DNA of 64,000 nucleotides from Bufo bufo (GCF_905171765.1 NC_053392.1:403421399-403485398); one strand, 5' to 3'. Positions 18,936-30,867 are shown, counted from the first letter of the stretch. The notes: generated by a model not told the origin, from the sequence alone. Numbers and translations: made by a program.

Positions 18936-19390
18936 GGCCTCATGCACACGACCGCTGTGTGCATCCGCGTCCATTCCGTTGTTTTTCACAGTTTAGCGGA
19001 GGTCCCATTCATTTTTATGGAGCTGTGAAAAAAAACTGATAGTCTTCCGTTTTTTCTCCGCGTCTGTGATCCGTGATTCCAGTCCGTCAAAAAAATATAA
19101 CCTGTCCTATTCTTGGTAGCGGAAAACGGAGGACGGACCCATTCAAGTCAATGGGTCCGTCAAAAAAACGGATGCACAACTGGTATGTCATCCGTGTCCG
19201 CGTCCGTGTCCGTTTTTTTCTACAAGACCTTGGTGCAATAAAATTACACTTTTCATTAACCTTCCTTTTTTTCCCCCTGTCAGACAAAAAAAAAGGAAGA
19301 CACAAGGAAACACAACTGAAGCAAAATCGGACATGGACCACTGAAGCCAAATCACTGACAGTGAAAAAACACTGTCGTGTGCATGAGGCC
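18936..19390. mobile_element. TWA-target MITE, GGCCTCATGCACA family
   Basis: Perfect termini GGCCTCATGCACACGAC and GTCGTGTGCATGAGGCC flanked by direct TAA repeats (18933-18935, 19391-19393). Interior contains the recurrent mirror CCCATTCAAGTCAATGGG. Confidence 0.85.
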
Positions 19391-19393
19391 TAA

Positions 19394-19571
19394 GGCTACG
19401 TTTACAGTAGCGTTGTAAATCTGCTGCCTCATCCAATGGGGTTTTCCAGCTTTTGGCTGAACAAAAACCACTGTATGCAGCGTTATTTGTCTGTCCGAAA
19501 CAAGCTATTTATGCTGGAAAAGCACCTGGATTATCAGTGGTAAACCGCAGAAATAGGGGCAGAAGTGTGCT
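19394..19571. repeat. MITE remnant between two MITEs
   Basis: Starts GGCTACGTTTACAGTAGCG directly after the TAA shared with the previous MITE, but no matching right terminus is present before 19575. Probably a truncated relative of the GGCTACTTTCACAC family. Confidence 0.45.
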
Positions 19572-19574
19572 TTA

Positions 19575-19891
19575 GGCTACATTTACACAAATGTATTTTC
19601 TTCTGTGTCTGTTCCGTTTTTTTTGTGGACTGTATACGGAACCATTCATATCAATGGGTCTGCAAAAAAGTTACTCTGTGTGCATTCCGTTTCCATATGT
19701 CCGTATTTTCATTCCGCAAAAAAATAGAACATGACCTATGACTGTCTGCATTATGGACAATGATAGTACTGTTCTATTAAGAGACAGCTGTTCCGTTCCG
19801 CAAAATACAGAATGCACACGGACGTTATCTGTATTTTTTGTGGATCCGTTTTTGCGGCCCGCAAAATACATACAGTCGTGTGCATAAGGCC
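19575..19891. mobile_element. TWA-target MITE with mixed termini
   Basis: Left end GGCTACATTTACACAAATG, right end GTCGTGTGCATAAGGCC, flanked by direct TTA repeats (19572-19574, 19892-19894). The two ends belong to different terminus families although the TTA duplication is perfect, which suggests the families cross-mobilise or have recombined. Confidence 0.65.
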
Positions 19892-20039
19892 TTAGACTGC
19901 TGTTAAGCTATATGTGGTATAAAAGCAGGATCAAAACCTATCCCTGATTTTGTTAAGGATTTTGAGGATGTGCTTTCTAAACCTAGGTTGGACTCTGGAA
20001 GCAGATTAATGGCTCAGTCATACAGCCTGTGAGGAGTAA

Positions 20040-20425
20040 GTCCTGCTGCCGTATTGCGGACCGCATTTGCGTATCCGTAATACATGGTTGCCGTTCCGTG
20101 GGCATTCCGTATCACGGATGCGGACCCATTCAATTCAATGGGTCAGCAAATCCGGAGATGCGGAATGGTGCGGAACGGAAGCAAGGAACAGAACCCTACG
20201 AAAGCACTACGGAGTGCTTCCAGGGGGTTTCATCCCATACTTCCGTTCCGCAAAAAGATAGAACATGTCCTATCTTATTGTGGAACGGCCGGATCGCGGA
20301 CCCATTAAAGTGAATGGGTCCGTGATCCGCTGCGGCTGCCCCACGGACTGTGCTCGTGCATTGCGGCCCACATTTTGTGGGCTGCAGCACAACCACGGAA
20401 CGCACACATTCGTGTGCAAGAGGCC
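20040..20425. mobile_element. MITE, GGCCTCATGCACA family, left end decayed
   Basis: Right end TTCGTGTGCAAGAGGCC followed by TAA. Interior has GCGGACCCATTCAATTCAATGG and a second mirror block near 20300. The left terminus is not recognisable, so the start at 20040 is approximate. Confidence 0.6.
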
Positions 20426-20459
20426 TAAGGGACTCAAAGTTTCCTATAGGATGAATCTA

Positions 20460-22016
20460 CAGTCGTGGCCAAAAGTTTTGAGAATGACACAAATATTAGT
20501 TTTCACAAAGTTTGCTGCTAAACTGCTTTTAGATCTTTGTTTCAGTTGTTTCTGTGATGTAGTGAAATATAATTACACGCACTTCATACGTTTCAAAGGC
20601 TTTTATCGACAATTACATGACATTTATGAAAAGAGTCAGTATTTGCAGTGTTGGCCCTTCTTTTTCAGGACCTCTGCAATTCGACTGGGCATGCTCTCAA
20701 TCAACTTCTGGGCCAATTCCTGACTGATAGCAACCCATTCTTTCATAATCACTTCTTGGAGTTTGTCAGAACTAGTGGGTTTTTGTTTGTCCACCCGCCT
20801 CTTGAGGATTGACTACAAGTTCTCAATGGGATTAAGATCTGGGGAGTTTCCAGGCCATGGACCCCAAATTTCAATGTTTTGGTCCCAGAGCCACTTAGTT
20901 ATCACTTTTGCCTTATGGCACGGTGCTCCATCGTGCTGGAAAATGCATTGTTCTTCACCAAACTGTTGTTGGATTGTTGGAAGAAGTTGCTGTTGGAGGG
21001 TGTTTTGGTACCATTCTTTATTTATGGCTGTGTTTTTGGGCAAAATTGTGAGTGAGCCCACTCCCTTGGATGAGAAGCAACCCCACACATGAATGGTCTC
21101 AGGATGCTTTATTGTTGGCATGACACAGGACTGATGGTAGCGCTCACCTTTTCTTCTCCGGACAAGCCTTTTTCCAGATGCCCCAAACAATCGTAAAGAG
21201 GCTTCAACAGAGAATATGACTTTGCCCAAGTCCTCAGCAGTCCATTCACCATACTTTCTGCAGAAGATCAATCTGTCCCTGATGTTTTTTTTGGAGAGAA
21301 GTGGCTTCTTTGCTGCCCTTCTTGACACCAGGCCATCTTCCAAAAGTCTTGGCCTCACTGTGCGTGCAGATGCGCTCACACCTGCCTGCTGCCATTCCTG
21401 AGCAAGCTCTGCACTGGTGGCACTCTGATCCCGCAGCTGAATCCTCTTTAGGAGACGATCCTGGCGCTTGCTGGACTTTCTTGGACACCCTGAAGCCTTC
21501 TTAACAAGAATTGAACCTCTTTCCTTGAAGTTCTTGATGATCCTATAAATTGTTGATTGAGGTGCAATCTTAGTAGCCACAATATCCTTGCCTGTAAAGC
21601 CATTTTTATGCAACGCAATGATGGCTGCACGCGTTTCTTTGCAGGTCACCATGGTTAACAATGGAAGAACAATGATTTCAAGCATCACCCTCCTTTTAAC
21701 ATGTCAAGTCTGCCATTTTAACCCAATGAGCCTGACATAATGATCTCCAGCCTTGTGCTCGTCAACATTCTCACCTGAGTTAACAAGACGATTACTGAAA
21801 TGATCTCAGCAAGTCCTTTAATGACAGCAATGAAATGCAGTGGAAAGGTTTTTTGGGGATTAAGTTAATTTTCATGGCAAAGAAGGACTATGCAATTCAT
21901 CTGATCACTCTTCATAACATTCTGGAGTATATGCAAATTGCTATTATAAAAACTTAAGCAGCAACTTTTCCAATTTCCAATATTTATCTAATTCTCAAAA
22001 CTTTTGGCCATGACTG
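20460..22016 (-). mobile_element. Tc1-like transposon, inactive
   Basis: Terminal inverted repeats begin CAGTCGTGGCCAAAAGTTTT and end TTTTGGCCATGACTG, flanked by TA (20458-20459, 22017-22018). Length 1557 bp. One minus-strand transposase frame, with lethal changes described under the CDS entry. Confidence 0.92.
20813..21688 (-). pseudogene. Tc1-like transposase, dead
   Basis: The 291-residue frame has the paired HTH region (IIALHKNGFTGKDIV, PQSTIYRIIKNFKERG), a basic linker, WGCFSSKGVGSL, the second catalytic aspartate in FQHDGAPCH and the glutamate in NSPDLNPIENL. The first catalytic aspartate is replaced by valine (VIFSVEAS, where DEAS is expected) and a TAG replaces the tryptophan codon after PIENL, removing about 45 C-terminal residues. 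It cannot be catalytic. Confidence 0.9.
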
Positions 22017-22018
22017 TA

Positions 22019-22620
22019 CAATCATTTGGGGCCAGAATGCCAAGGTATGAAGGACTAAATCCAAGAAAGTCTGGTGAAATGTCACATACCACCATCAGTT
22101 TCACCTTTAGGAGCAGGTTTCTTTTTTGTTAATAATAAAAAGGGGGGTCATAATCTATCTCTGAATGGACTTTTTAGAATGTCCATTCAGAGAATGCAGC
22201 TGCATGTTAATCATGCAGCTGCTGTGCCAGTGGCCAGCTGTCAGTGACAGCAGGGCTCCCCATAGAGAAGGCAGGGACCATTCATCTGTGTCCCTGCCTT
22301 CTAGATCACTGAATGCACAGCGCTGAACGAAAGCAATATAACGCTTCCTGGCCCGCAGGGGCCGGGGAAGTGCAAGAGCTGTCAGGTCTTCTTGAGACCT
22401 CAATCAGCCATGCAGTGAGGTTGAACAGTGCTGTATGGTGCTGTACAGCCTCTCTGGGGAGTGTATTCCCCCTGTAACTCAGGGTACCATGTCAGCCCTA
22501 GCCCTATGAGAAATCAATAGTAAAAAAAAAAAAAATATGTGATGTAAAAGTTTCCCCATAGGTCTTGTATTACTTTATGGGAGAAAATTAAAATTATAAA
22601 AATAAAGTGTCCTTTTGCCA
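22019..22620. other. Unassigned sequence with short hairpin
   Basis: No coding motifs. TGAATGGACTT and its complement GTCCATTCA form a short hairpin near 22160-22190. An oligo(A) tract lies at 22518-22531. Confidence 0.35.
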
Positions 22621-22622
22621 AA

Positions 22623-23230
22623 TTAAAGGGAGTCTGTCACCACAATTTGCCTATATAGACCACTTACATAGCACTATAGTATAACTATAGATCAGTCAAA
22701 TGGTGCCTTTGTCTTTTTGTTTGGATGTTCACCAGGGGCAAAAACTGAGTTTTATTCATATGTAAATGAGGGCTCGCAAGTGCCCAGGGGCGGCGTTCGG
22801 GCTGTAAGTGCACAGGCCGCTCTGCCTTCTTCTCACATAACCCCTCCCCAGCCTGTTGCTTGGCCCGCCCTGTAAGCCTCTTATGTCATCCAGTGTACTG
22901 GCCGATATCCCGCCGGCGCATGCCGGGAGCACAGGAAAGTATTGGAAAGTATTGGAGAGCACAGTGGACACAGTATTGGGGGTGGCAGGATGGGGTGTTG
23001 AGAAGGTAGGAAGATAATGGAAAAGTAAGAAAATAAGATGTCTGTTTGTTAAACTCTGCAGAGATGAGGCGCGGCTGAAAGAAGTCACCATGGTGGTCTG
23101 GTCTAACAGGAGAAGAAGAGGAAAGAGAATATCTACATCAAAGAAAATAAATCACTAGATATAAGAGGTATGTGGCGCTGTATGACCCAGTATGTAATGT
23201 TTTCAAAGTATGTCTTTAAAAGGGTTGTCC
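22623..23230. repeat. TTAA-type repeat fragments
   Basis: Starts TTAAAGGGAGTCTGTCACCAC, a relative of the 17604 MITE terminus. A matching opposite end is not visible. Near 23210 a second start, TTTAAAAGGGTTGTCCG, resembles another TTAA MITE. No protein-coding features. Confidence 0.4.
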
Positions 23231-23369
23231 GATTATTATTATTTTTTATATGAGTGCTGCCTTCTCTGCTCTGTTACCTGCTCATAATTGCAAATGCTAC
23301 GGCGATCAGGTGAACAGAACAAAGAAAGCAGCTCTCATATGAGCGCTGCCCTCTCTTCAAACAGCTGGG

Positions 23370-23890
23370 GGCACATAGGGCATTACTACTATGGAGGGGG
23401 CACAGAGGGCATTACTAATGTAAAGGGGGCACAATGGGCATTTTTACTATGGAGGGGACACAGAGCCAGAGGGCATTACTACAATGAAGGGGGCACAATG
23501 GGCATTTCTACTATGGAGGGGGCACAGAGGGCATTACTAGCACAGTGGGCATTACTATTATTAAGGGGGCACAATAGGCATTATTACTGTGAAGGGGCAA
23601 AATGGGCATTATTACTATGTAGAGGGCACAGTGGGAATTATTACTATAAAGGGGGCACAATGGGGATTATTACTATGAAGGGGACACAATGGGAATTATT
23701 ACTGTGAAGGGAGCACAAAGAGGGCATAACAACTGTGAAAGGGGCACAGAGAGGGCATAACTACTGTGAGAGGGCACAATGTGGGCATAACTACTGTGAG
23801 GGGGCACACATCTGTACAAAACTACTGTGAAGGTTGTACAATAAGGGCAATACTACTGTGAGGGGGTACAATTGGTATTGGGGGGGGGGG
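23370..23890. repeat. Minisatellite, about 30 bp units
   Basis: About 16 degenerate units on the theme GGGGGCACAATGGGCATTAC TAC, drifting toward GAGGGCATAACTACTGTGAG at the right. The open frame across it (23288-23707) is a by-product of the repeat. Confidence 0.85.
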
Positions 23891-24324
23891 CTGAGAAAGG
23901 ACCCGCTGAACATCCTAGGCACGCCACGGCTCTTATCCTATAATGTGTAACAATTAGAGTTGAGCGAACACCTGGATGTTCGGGTTCGAGAAGTTCGGCC
24001 GAACTTCCCGGAAATGTTCGGGTTCGGGATCCGAACCGGACCCGAACTTCGTCCCGAACCCGAACCCCATTGAAGTCAATGGGGACCCGAACTTTTCGGC
24101 ACTAAAAAGGCTGTAAAACAGCCCAGGAAAGAGCTAGAGGGCTGCAAAAGGCAGCAACATGTAGGTAAATCCCCTGCAAACAAATGTGGATAGGGAAATG
24201 AATTTAAAAAAAAATAATAATAATAATAACCAATATCAATTGGACAGAGGTCCCATAGCAGAGAATCGGGCTTCACGTCAGCAGAGAATCAGTCTCTTCA
24301 TGGCATAGCAGAGAATTTGGCTTC

Positions 24325-25545
24325 ATGTCAGCAGAGAATCAGGCTTCACGTCACCCATCACTGGAACAGGCCACTGTCACATATTTAGGCCCCGGCACCC
24401 AGACAGAGGAGAGAGGTCCCGTAACAGAGATTCAGGCTTCATGTCAGCAGAGAATCAATCTTCATGTCATAGCAGAGAATCAGGCTTCACGTCACCCACC
24501 ACTGGAACAGGCCACTGTCACATATTTAGGCCCCGGCACCCAGACAGAGGAGAGAGGTCCCGTAACAGAGATTCAGGCTTCATGTCAGCACAGAATCAGT
24601 CTTCATGTCATAGCAGAGAATCAGGCTTTACGTCACCCACCACTGGAACAGGCCACTGTCACATATTTAGGCCCCGGCACCCAGACAGAGGAGAGAGGTC
24701 CCATAACAGAGATTCAGGCTTCATGTCGGCACAGAATCAGTCTTCATGTCATAGCAGAGAATCAGGCTTCACGTCACCCACCACTAGAAGAGGCCACTGT
24801 CACACATTTAGGCCCAGGCACCCAGGCAGAGGAGAGAGGTCCCGTAACAGAGATTCAGGCTTCATGTCAGCACAGAATCAGTCTTCATGTCATAGCAGAG
24901 AATCAGGCTTCACGTCACCCACCACTGGAACAGGCCACTGTCACATATTTAGGCCCCGGCACCCAGACAGAGGAGAGAGGTCCCGTAACAGAGAATCTGG
25001 CTTCATGTCAGCACAGAATCAGTCTTCATGTCATAGCAGAGAATCAGGCTTCACGTCACCCACCACTGGAACAGGCCACTGTCACATATTTAGGCCCCAG
25101 CAACCAGACAGAGGAGAGAGGTCCCGTAACAGAGATTCAGGCTTCATGTCGGCACAGAATCAGTCTTCATGTCATAGCAGAGAATCAGGCTTCACGTCAC
25201 CCACCACAGGAACAGACCACTGTCACATATTTAGGCCCTGGCACCCAGGCAGAGGAGAGAGGTCCCGTAACAGAGATTCAGGCTTCATGTCAGCACAGAA
25301 TCAGTCTTCATGTCATAGCAGAGAATCAGGCTTCACGTCACCCACCACTGGAACAGGCCACTGTCACATATTTAGGCCCCGGCACCCAGACAGAGGAGAG
25401 AGGTCCCGTAACAGAGAATCTGGCTTCATGTCAGCACAGAATCAGTCTTCATGTCATAGCAGAGAATCAGGCTTCACGTCACCCACCACTGGAACAGGCC
25501 ACTGTCACATATTTAGGCCCCGGCACCCAGACAGAGGAGAGGTTC
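24325..25545. repeat. Minisatellite, 141-bp units, inside hAT
   Basis: About 8.7 direct copies of a 141-bp unit (for example AGGCTTCACG at 24341 and again at 24482). Because 141 is a multiple of three and lacks stops in two plus frames, two frames of over 400 codons run through it; neither resembles a protein family. The array cuts into the last codons of the transposase at 25545. Confidence 0.92.
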
Positions 25546-26300
25546 ATTCAACTTTGGCTGTAGACAGGCGGCTGCGTTTGTCTGTAATGACGCCCCCTGC
25601 CGCGCTGAATACACGTTCAGACAAAACGCTGGCCGCCGGGCAGGCCAGCACCTCCAAGGCATAAAAGGCTAGCTCTGGCCACGTGGACAATTTGGAGACC
25701 CAGAAGTTGAATAAGGCCGAACCATCAGTCAGTACGTGGAGGGGTGTGCACAGGTACTGTTCCACCATGTTAGTGAAATGTTGCCTTCTGCTAACACGTT
25801 CCGTATCAGGTGGTGGTGCAGTTAGCTGTGGCGCGGTGACAAAACTTTTCCACATCTCTGCCATGCTAACCCTGCCCTCAGAGGAGCTGGCCGTGACACA
25901 GCTGCATTGGCGACCTCTTGCTCCTCCTCTGCTTTCGCCTTGGGCTTCCACTGGTTCCCCTGTGACATTTGGGAATGCTCTCAGTAGCGCGTCTACCAAC
26001 GTGCGCTTGTACTCGCGCATCTTCCTATCATGCTCCAGTGTAGGAAGTAAGGTGGGCACATTGTCTTTGTACCGGGGATCCAGCAGGGTGGCAACCCAGT
26101 AGTCCGCACACGTTAAAATGTGGGCAACTCTGCTGTCGTTGCGCAGGCACTGCAGCATGTAGTCGCTCATGTGTGCCAGGCTGCCCAGAGGTAAGGACAG
26201 GCTGTCCTCTGTGGGAGGCGAATCATAATCGTCCTGTGTTTCTCCCCCATCCACGCACCAGTGATGGGCCCGAGCTGCTTTGGGTGCCACCCCACTGTGA
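25544..26300 (-). pseudogene. hAT transposase C-terminal part, dimerisation domain
   Basis: Minus frame with ILTCADYWVATLLDPRYKD, NFWVSKLSTWPELAFYALEV and the hAT signature LACPAASVLSERVFSAAGGV, whose glutamate is the third catalytic acid. It stops at TAKVE, right where the 141-bp array begins; the usual short tail after this point is missing. A frameshift near 26260 separates it from the upstream frame. Confidence 0.88.
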
Positions 26301-27743
26301 ACATGCTTCATCCTCATCCTCCTCCACCTCCTCCTCATCCTCGTCCTCCAGTAGTGGGCCCTGTCTGGCCACATTTTTACCTGGCCTCTGCTGTTGCAAA
26401 AAACCTCCCTCTGAGTCACTTCGAAGAGACTGGCCTGAAAGTGCTAAAAATGACCCCTCTTCCTCCTCTTCCTCCTGGGCCACCTCCTCTTCCATCATCG
26501 CCCTAAGTGTTTTCTCAAGGAGACATAGAAGTGGTATTGTAACGCTGATAACGGCGTCATCGCCACTGGCCATGTTGGTGGAGTACTCGAAACAGCGCAA
26601 CAGGGCACACAGGTCTCGCATGGAGGCCCAGTCATTGGTGGTGAAGTGGTGCTGTTCCGCAGTGCGACTGACCCGTGCGTGCAGCAGCTGAAACTCCACT
26701 ATGGCCTGCTGCTGCTCGCACAGTCTGTCCAGCATGTGCAAGGTGGAGTTCCACCTGGTGGGCACATCGCATATGAGGCGGTGAGCGGGAAGGTCGAAGT
26801 TACGCTGTAGCGCAGACAGGCGTGCAGCAGCAGGGTGTGAACGCCGGAAGCGCGAACAGACGGCCCGCACTTTATGCAGCAGCTCTGACATGTCGGGGTA
26901 GTTGCGAATGAACTTCTGCACCACCAAATTCAGCACATGCGCCAGGCAAGGGATGTGCGTCAAACCGGCTAGTCCCAGAGCTGCAACGAGATTTCGCCCA
27001 TTATCGCACACCACCAGGCCGGGCTTGAGGCTCACCGGCAGCAACCACTCGTCGGTCTGTTGATCTATACCCCGCCACAACTCCTGTGCGGTGTGGGGCC
27101 TGTCCCCCAAACATATGAGTTTCAGAACGGCCTGCTGACGTTTACCCCGGGCTGTGCTGAAGTTGGTGGTGAAGGTGTGTGGCTGACTGGATGAGCAGGT
27201 GGAAGAAGAGGAGGAGGAAGCTGAGTAGGAGGAGGAGGAGACAGGAGGCAAAGAATGTTGCCCTGCGATACTTGGCGGCGGAAGGACGTGCGCCAAACAG
27301 CTCTCCGCCTGGGGCCCAGCCGCCACTACATTTACCCAGTGTGCAGTTAGGGAGATATAGCGTCCCTGGCCGTGCTTACTGGTCCACGTATCTGTGGTTA
27401 GGTGGACCTTGCCACAGATGGCGTTGCGCAGTGCACACTTGATTTTATCGGACACTTGGTTGTGCAGGGAAGGCACGGCTCTCTTGGAGAAGTAGTGGCG
27501 GCTGGGAACAACATACTGTGGGACAGCAAGCGACATGAGCTGTTTGAAGCTGTCTGTGTCCACCAGCCTAAATGACAGCATTTCATAGGCCAGTAGTTTA
27601 GAAATGCTGGCATTCAGGGCCAGGGATCGAGGGTGGCTAGGTGGGAATTTACGCTTTCTCTCAAATGTTTGTGAGATGGAGAGCTGAACGCTGCCGTGTG
27701 ACATGGTTGTGACGCAGGTGGTGGTGTTGGTGGTACATCCCAT
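26223..27743 (-). pseudogene. hAT transposase catalytic core
   Basis: 506-residue frame. VHLTTDTWTSKHGQGRY supplies the first catalytic aspartate and LKPGLVVCDNGRNLVAAL the second, followed by HIPCLAHVLNLVVQKF and CDVPTRWNSTLHMLDRL, all hallmarks of RNase-H-fold hAT transposases. A Ser-rich run and an acidic run (EEEEEEE and EDEDEEEVEEDEDE) are insertions. Frameshifts at about 27745 and 26260 split it from the BED-finger and dimerisation parts. Catalytic residues are intact. Confidence 0.9.
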
Positions 27744-27748
27744 GTTTG

Positions 27749-28861
27749 CTAGGCGGCAGGTGCCAACGTTCCTCCAGAGGCGGAGGAAGAGGCCGAGGCG
27801 GCGGCAGCAGCAGAAGAGGTAGCAGGGGGAGCCTGAGTGACTTCTTTGTTTTTAAGGTGTTTACTCCACTGCAGTTCATGCTTTGCATACAGGTGCCTGG
27901 TCATGCAGGTTGTGCTAAGGTTCAGAACGTTAATGCCTCGCTTCAGGCTCTGATGGCACAGCGTGCAAACCACTCGGGTCTTGTCGTCAGCACATTGTTT
28001 AAAGAAGTGCCATGCCAGGGAACTCCTTGAAGCTGTCTTTGGGGTGCTCGGTCCCAGATGGCGGCGGTCAGTAGCAGGCGGAGTCTCTTGGCGGCGGGTG
28101 TTCTGATTTTGCCCACTACTCCCTCTTTTGCTACGCTGTTGGCTCGGTCTCACCACTGCCTCTTCCTCCGAACTGTGAAAGTCAGTGGCACGACCTTCAT
28201 TCCATGTGGGGTCTAGGACCTCATCATCCCCTGCATCGTCTTCCACCCAGTCTTGATCCCTGACCTCCTGTTCAGTCTGCACACTGCAGAAAGACGCAGC
28301 AGTTGGCACCTGTGTTTCGTCATCATCAGAGACGTGCTGAGGTGGTATTCCCATGTCCTCATCATCAAGAAACATAAGTGGTTGTGCGTTAGTGCATTCT
28401 ATCTCTTCCACCCCTGGGGATGGGCTAGGTGGATGCCCTTGGGAAACCCTGGCAGCAGAGTCTTCAAACAGCATAAGAGACTGCTGCATAACTTGAGGCT
28501 CAGACAGTTTCCCTGATATGCATGGGGGTGATGTGACAGACTGATGGGCTTGGTTTTCATGCGCCATCTGTGCACTTTCTGCAGAAGACTGGGTGGGAGA
28601 TAATGTGAACGTGCTGGATGCACTGTCGGCCACCCAATTGACTAATGCCTGTACCTGCTTAGGCCTTACCATCCTTAGAACGGAATTGGGCCCCACCAAA
28701 TATCGCTGTAAATTCTGCTGGCTACTGGGACCTGAGGTAGTTGGTTCACTAGGACGTGTGGCTGTGGCAGAATGGCCACCTCCTCTCCGAGCACCAGAGG
28801 GTCCACTAACACCACCACGACCATGTCCGCGTCCGCGTCCCTTATTAGATGTTTTCCTCAT
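27749..28861 (-). pseudogene. hAT transposase N-terminal part with BED finger
   Basis: 370-residue frame starting MRKTSNKGRGRGHGRGG. A long disordered acidic region leads to a BED zinc finger, LAWHFFKQCADDKTRVVCTL and CHQSLKRG, with the Cys pair and TRHLYAKH histidines in place; this would bind the element's ends. It ends in an Ala/Ser run and a TAG, and the core resumes in another frame six bases later, so one indel or a small intron separates them. Confidence 0.85.
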
Positions 28862-28879
28862 TGTTCCCGTTCACCACAA

Positions 28880-29290
28880 TTTTGAAAATAGCAAATTTGG
28901 GAATAGTTTTTCAACCCAGAACAAAAATTGTGCTTTTACAGTCACTAGAAATAACTTGACCAGCTAAAACAGTACAGATTTGGTTGAATAGAAATGTGAG
29001 GCCTATTTTTTTTTGCGCTGTGTGACAGGGATACATTTAATCACAGAATTAGACTTGTATCTGCATGGTAGCGTGTGTGTTAAGTTTTTCTGAATGACAC
29101 TATCAGCACCTTGAATCTAAGATATCCTTTTTGGGATAGATTTAAAGTAGGCCTGATATAGCAGAAACTACTTATTTTGAGAATGGCAAATTTGGGAATA
29201 GTTTTTCAACCCAGAACAAAAACTGTTTTTTTACGGTCACTACAAATAATTTGACCAGCTAAAACAGTACTGATTTGGAGGAATATAAAT
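28880..29290. repeat. Two-copy direct repeat in hAT 5' region
   Basis: The block GCAAATTTGGGAATAGTTTT TCAACCCAGAAC, with about 100 bp following, appears at 28890 and again at 29187 in the same orientation. It lies just upstream of the transposase start on the minus strand. Confidence 0.75.
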
Positions 29291-29309
29291 GTCAGGTCTA
29301 TTTTTTAGG

Positions 29310-29630
29310 CGCTGGGTGACACAGGCTCAACTTGCCCCTGATGTAGTATATGGCCAAAAAATAACCACACTATTGATGGTTAAATGCACTTGGGTGACAC
29401 AGGCTCAGCCTGCACCTGATGTAGTATATGGCCAAAAATTAACCACACTGTTGATGGTTAAATTCACTTGGGTGACACAGGCTCAGCCTGCACCTGATGT
29501 AGTATATGGCCAAAAAATAACCACACTGTTGATGGTTAAATGCACTTCCGTGACACAGGCTCAGCCTGCAGCTGATGTAGGATATAGCAAAAAATAACCA
29601 CACTATTGATGGTTAAAAGCACTTGGTGGT
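29310..29630. repeat. Tandem array, about 80 bp units, in hAT 5' region
   Basis: Four direct copies containing GGTGACACAGGCTCAGCCTG and GATGTAGTATATGGCCAAAA. It is the 5'-side counterpart of the 141-bp array on the 3' side. Confidence 0.88.
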
Positions 29631-29885
29631 AGCTTGTGCTGGCGCACCACAAGCCACAAAATGGCCGCCGATCACCCCAGAAAAAAGTGATATAAAAATG
29701 CTCTGGGCAGCCTAAAAAAAGTGAGCAATTCGATATTAGCACTTCAATGATCCACAGCTGGAGATCGATCACTGAATGAAGTCTTTTGGAGGAGTTAATC
29801 TGCCTAATCTCGCCCTAACGTCGCAGCAGCAACCTCTCCCTATGCTTGAATCAGCAGAGTGACGTGCAGCGCTACGTGACCCAAG

Positions 29886-29893
29886 CTTATATA
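29886..29893 (-). promoter_or_regulatory. TATA-like box of the hAT element
   Basis: TATATAAG on the minus strand, about 230 bp inside the 5' end and 1 kb upstream of the transposase ATG at 28861, preceded by two CCAAT motifs. Placement matches the TATA/CCAAT pair of the second hAT at 31029-31079. Confidence 0.4.
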
Positions 29894-30121
29894 GAGGCTG
29901 GGTCACATGCTGCACTGGCCAATCACAGCCATGCCAATAGTAGGCAAGGCTGTGATGGCCTCTTGGGGCAAGTAGTATGACGCTTGTTGATTGGCTGCTT
30001 TGCAGCCTTTCAAAAAGCGCCAAGAAAGCGCCGAACACCAAACCCGAACCCGGACTTTTACGAAAATGTTCGGGTTTGGGTCCGTGTCACGGACACCCCA
30101 AAATTCGGTACGAACCCGAAC

Positions 30122-30519
30122 TATACAGTTCTTCCTACAATTCTTCCTACAATCTCATTGTTCCTGCAGTCTCCCTATCCAATATTCCACGATTAATGGC
30201 TTCTTGAAAACTGTCCCTAGAACTTGTAACATCTCTCCCTATGCTCAGATCACAGTAAAATGGAAGAGATTGTGTGGTATGAGGCTTTTAAAAGGGCTGT
30301 GGCATCACAGGGGATGGCCATCTGCTGTTTGACTTACTGCACGGCATTATGGGTCATATCGCACTCTGGGGCTTCATACTTTCACTTTGTAACACGTGTA
30401 GCCAACATTTTTGGAAAAAAAGATTAATTACCAAGAAGCGCAAAGAAATTCGGATTTGTGGCAAATCTAATTTTTCCAGATCAAATTCCACTTTGGATGC
30501 TTCAATTTGTTCAACACTA
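30122..30519. mobile_element. End fragment of another hAT family
   Basis: Ends TTCAATTTGTTCAACACTA at 30519, that is, a terminus TAGTGTTGAACAAATTG on the minus strand, preceded by ATTCGGATTTGTGGCAAATC subterminal sequence. No transposase sequence is included. It is fused directly to the 5' end of the previous hAT. Confidence 0.6.
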
Positions 30520-30867
30520 GTTGTAACCATGGAAACAAGCAGTGTGTAATGTGATGGAAAAATGAATCCAGCAAGCAAAGGAAGCAATATGGATAGTAAC
30601 ATACATTAGTAAATGGCTTGTATTCACTTTTGCAACATACTAAATTCTATTTGCTGAAGTGAGACAACCCCTTTCTCTTTTTGTTTCCTCCTTCCTATCT
30701 TTAAAGGGGTTATCCATAATTTTTTTAACTAATGTGCCCCCTTTTTATGTGGCTTACAACTATCACATTGATAATAATGACAATGTGCCTATGGGGCAGC
30801 CTGTACTCCCCGTGTAATTAGGCTCCCGTCACTTTCTGGATCACATGCTCTACATTGTACATGTGAT
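30520..30867. other. Spacer with TTAA-type MITE terminus
   Basis: CTTTAAAGGGGTTATCC near 30700 looks like one end of a TTAA MITE; no partner end was found. Otherwise featureless. Confidence 0.35.

Larger units (their letters stand above)
23955..30121 (-). mobile_element. Large hAT transposon with tandem arrays at both ends
   Basis: The 3' tip reads TAGAGTTGAGCGAACACC at 23955 and the opposite end (about 30050-30121) has the matching GTTCGGGTTCG-rich subterminal sequence, although its last bases are lost. Between them: a 141-bp repeat array, a frame-broken BED-finger hAT transposase on the minus strand, and an 80-bp repeat array in the 5' region. About 6.2 kb. The 5' tip abuts the end of another hAT (30122-30519). 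Confidence 0.88.

Noticed and set aside
23288..23707. 139-codon frame rich in Gly/His/Tyr
   Set aside because: Falls inside a 30-bp degenerate minisatellite.
24325..25545. CRISPR-like array
   Set aside because: Whole 141-bp units repeat, with no unique spacers, in a eukaryotic hAT element.
24325..25664. Two long plus-strand reading frames (over 400 codons each)
   Set aside because: They are translations of a 141-bp tandem repeat without stops; no domain, and two frames open at once.
27179..27442. Arg-rich plus-strand frame
   Set aside because: Antisense of the Ser-rich run in the hAT transposase.
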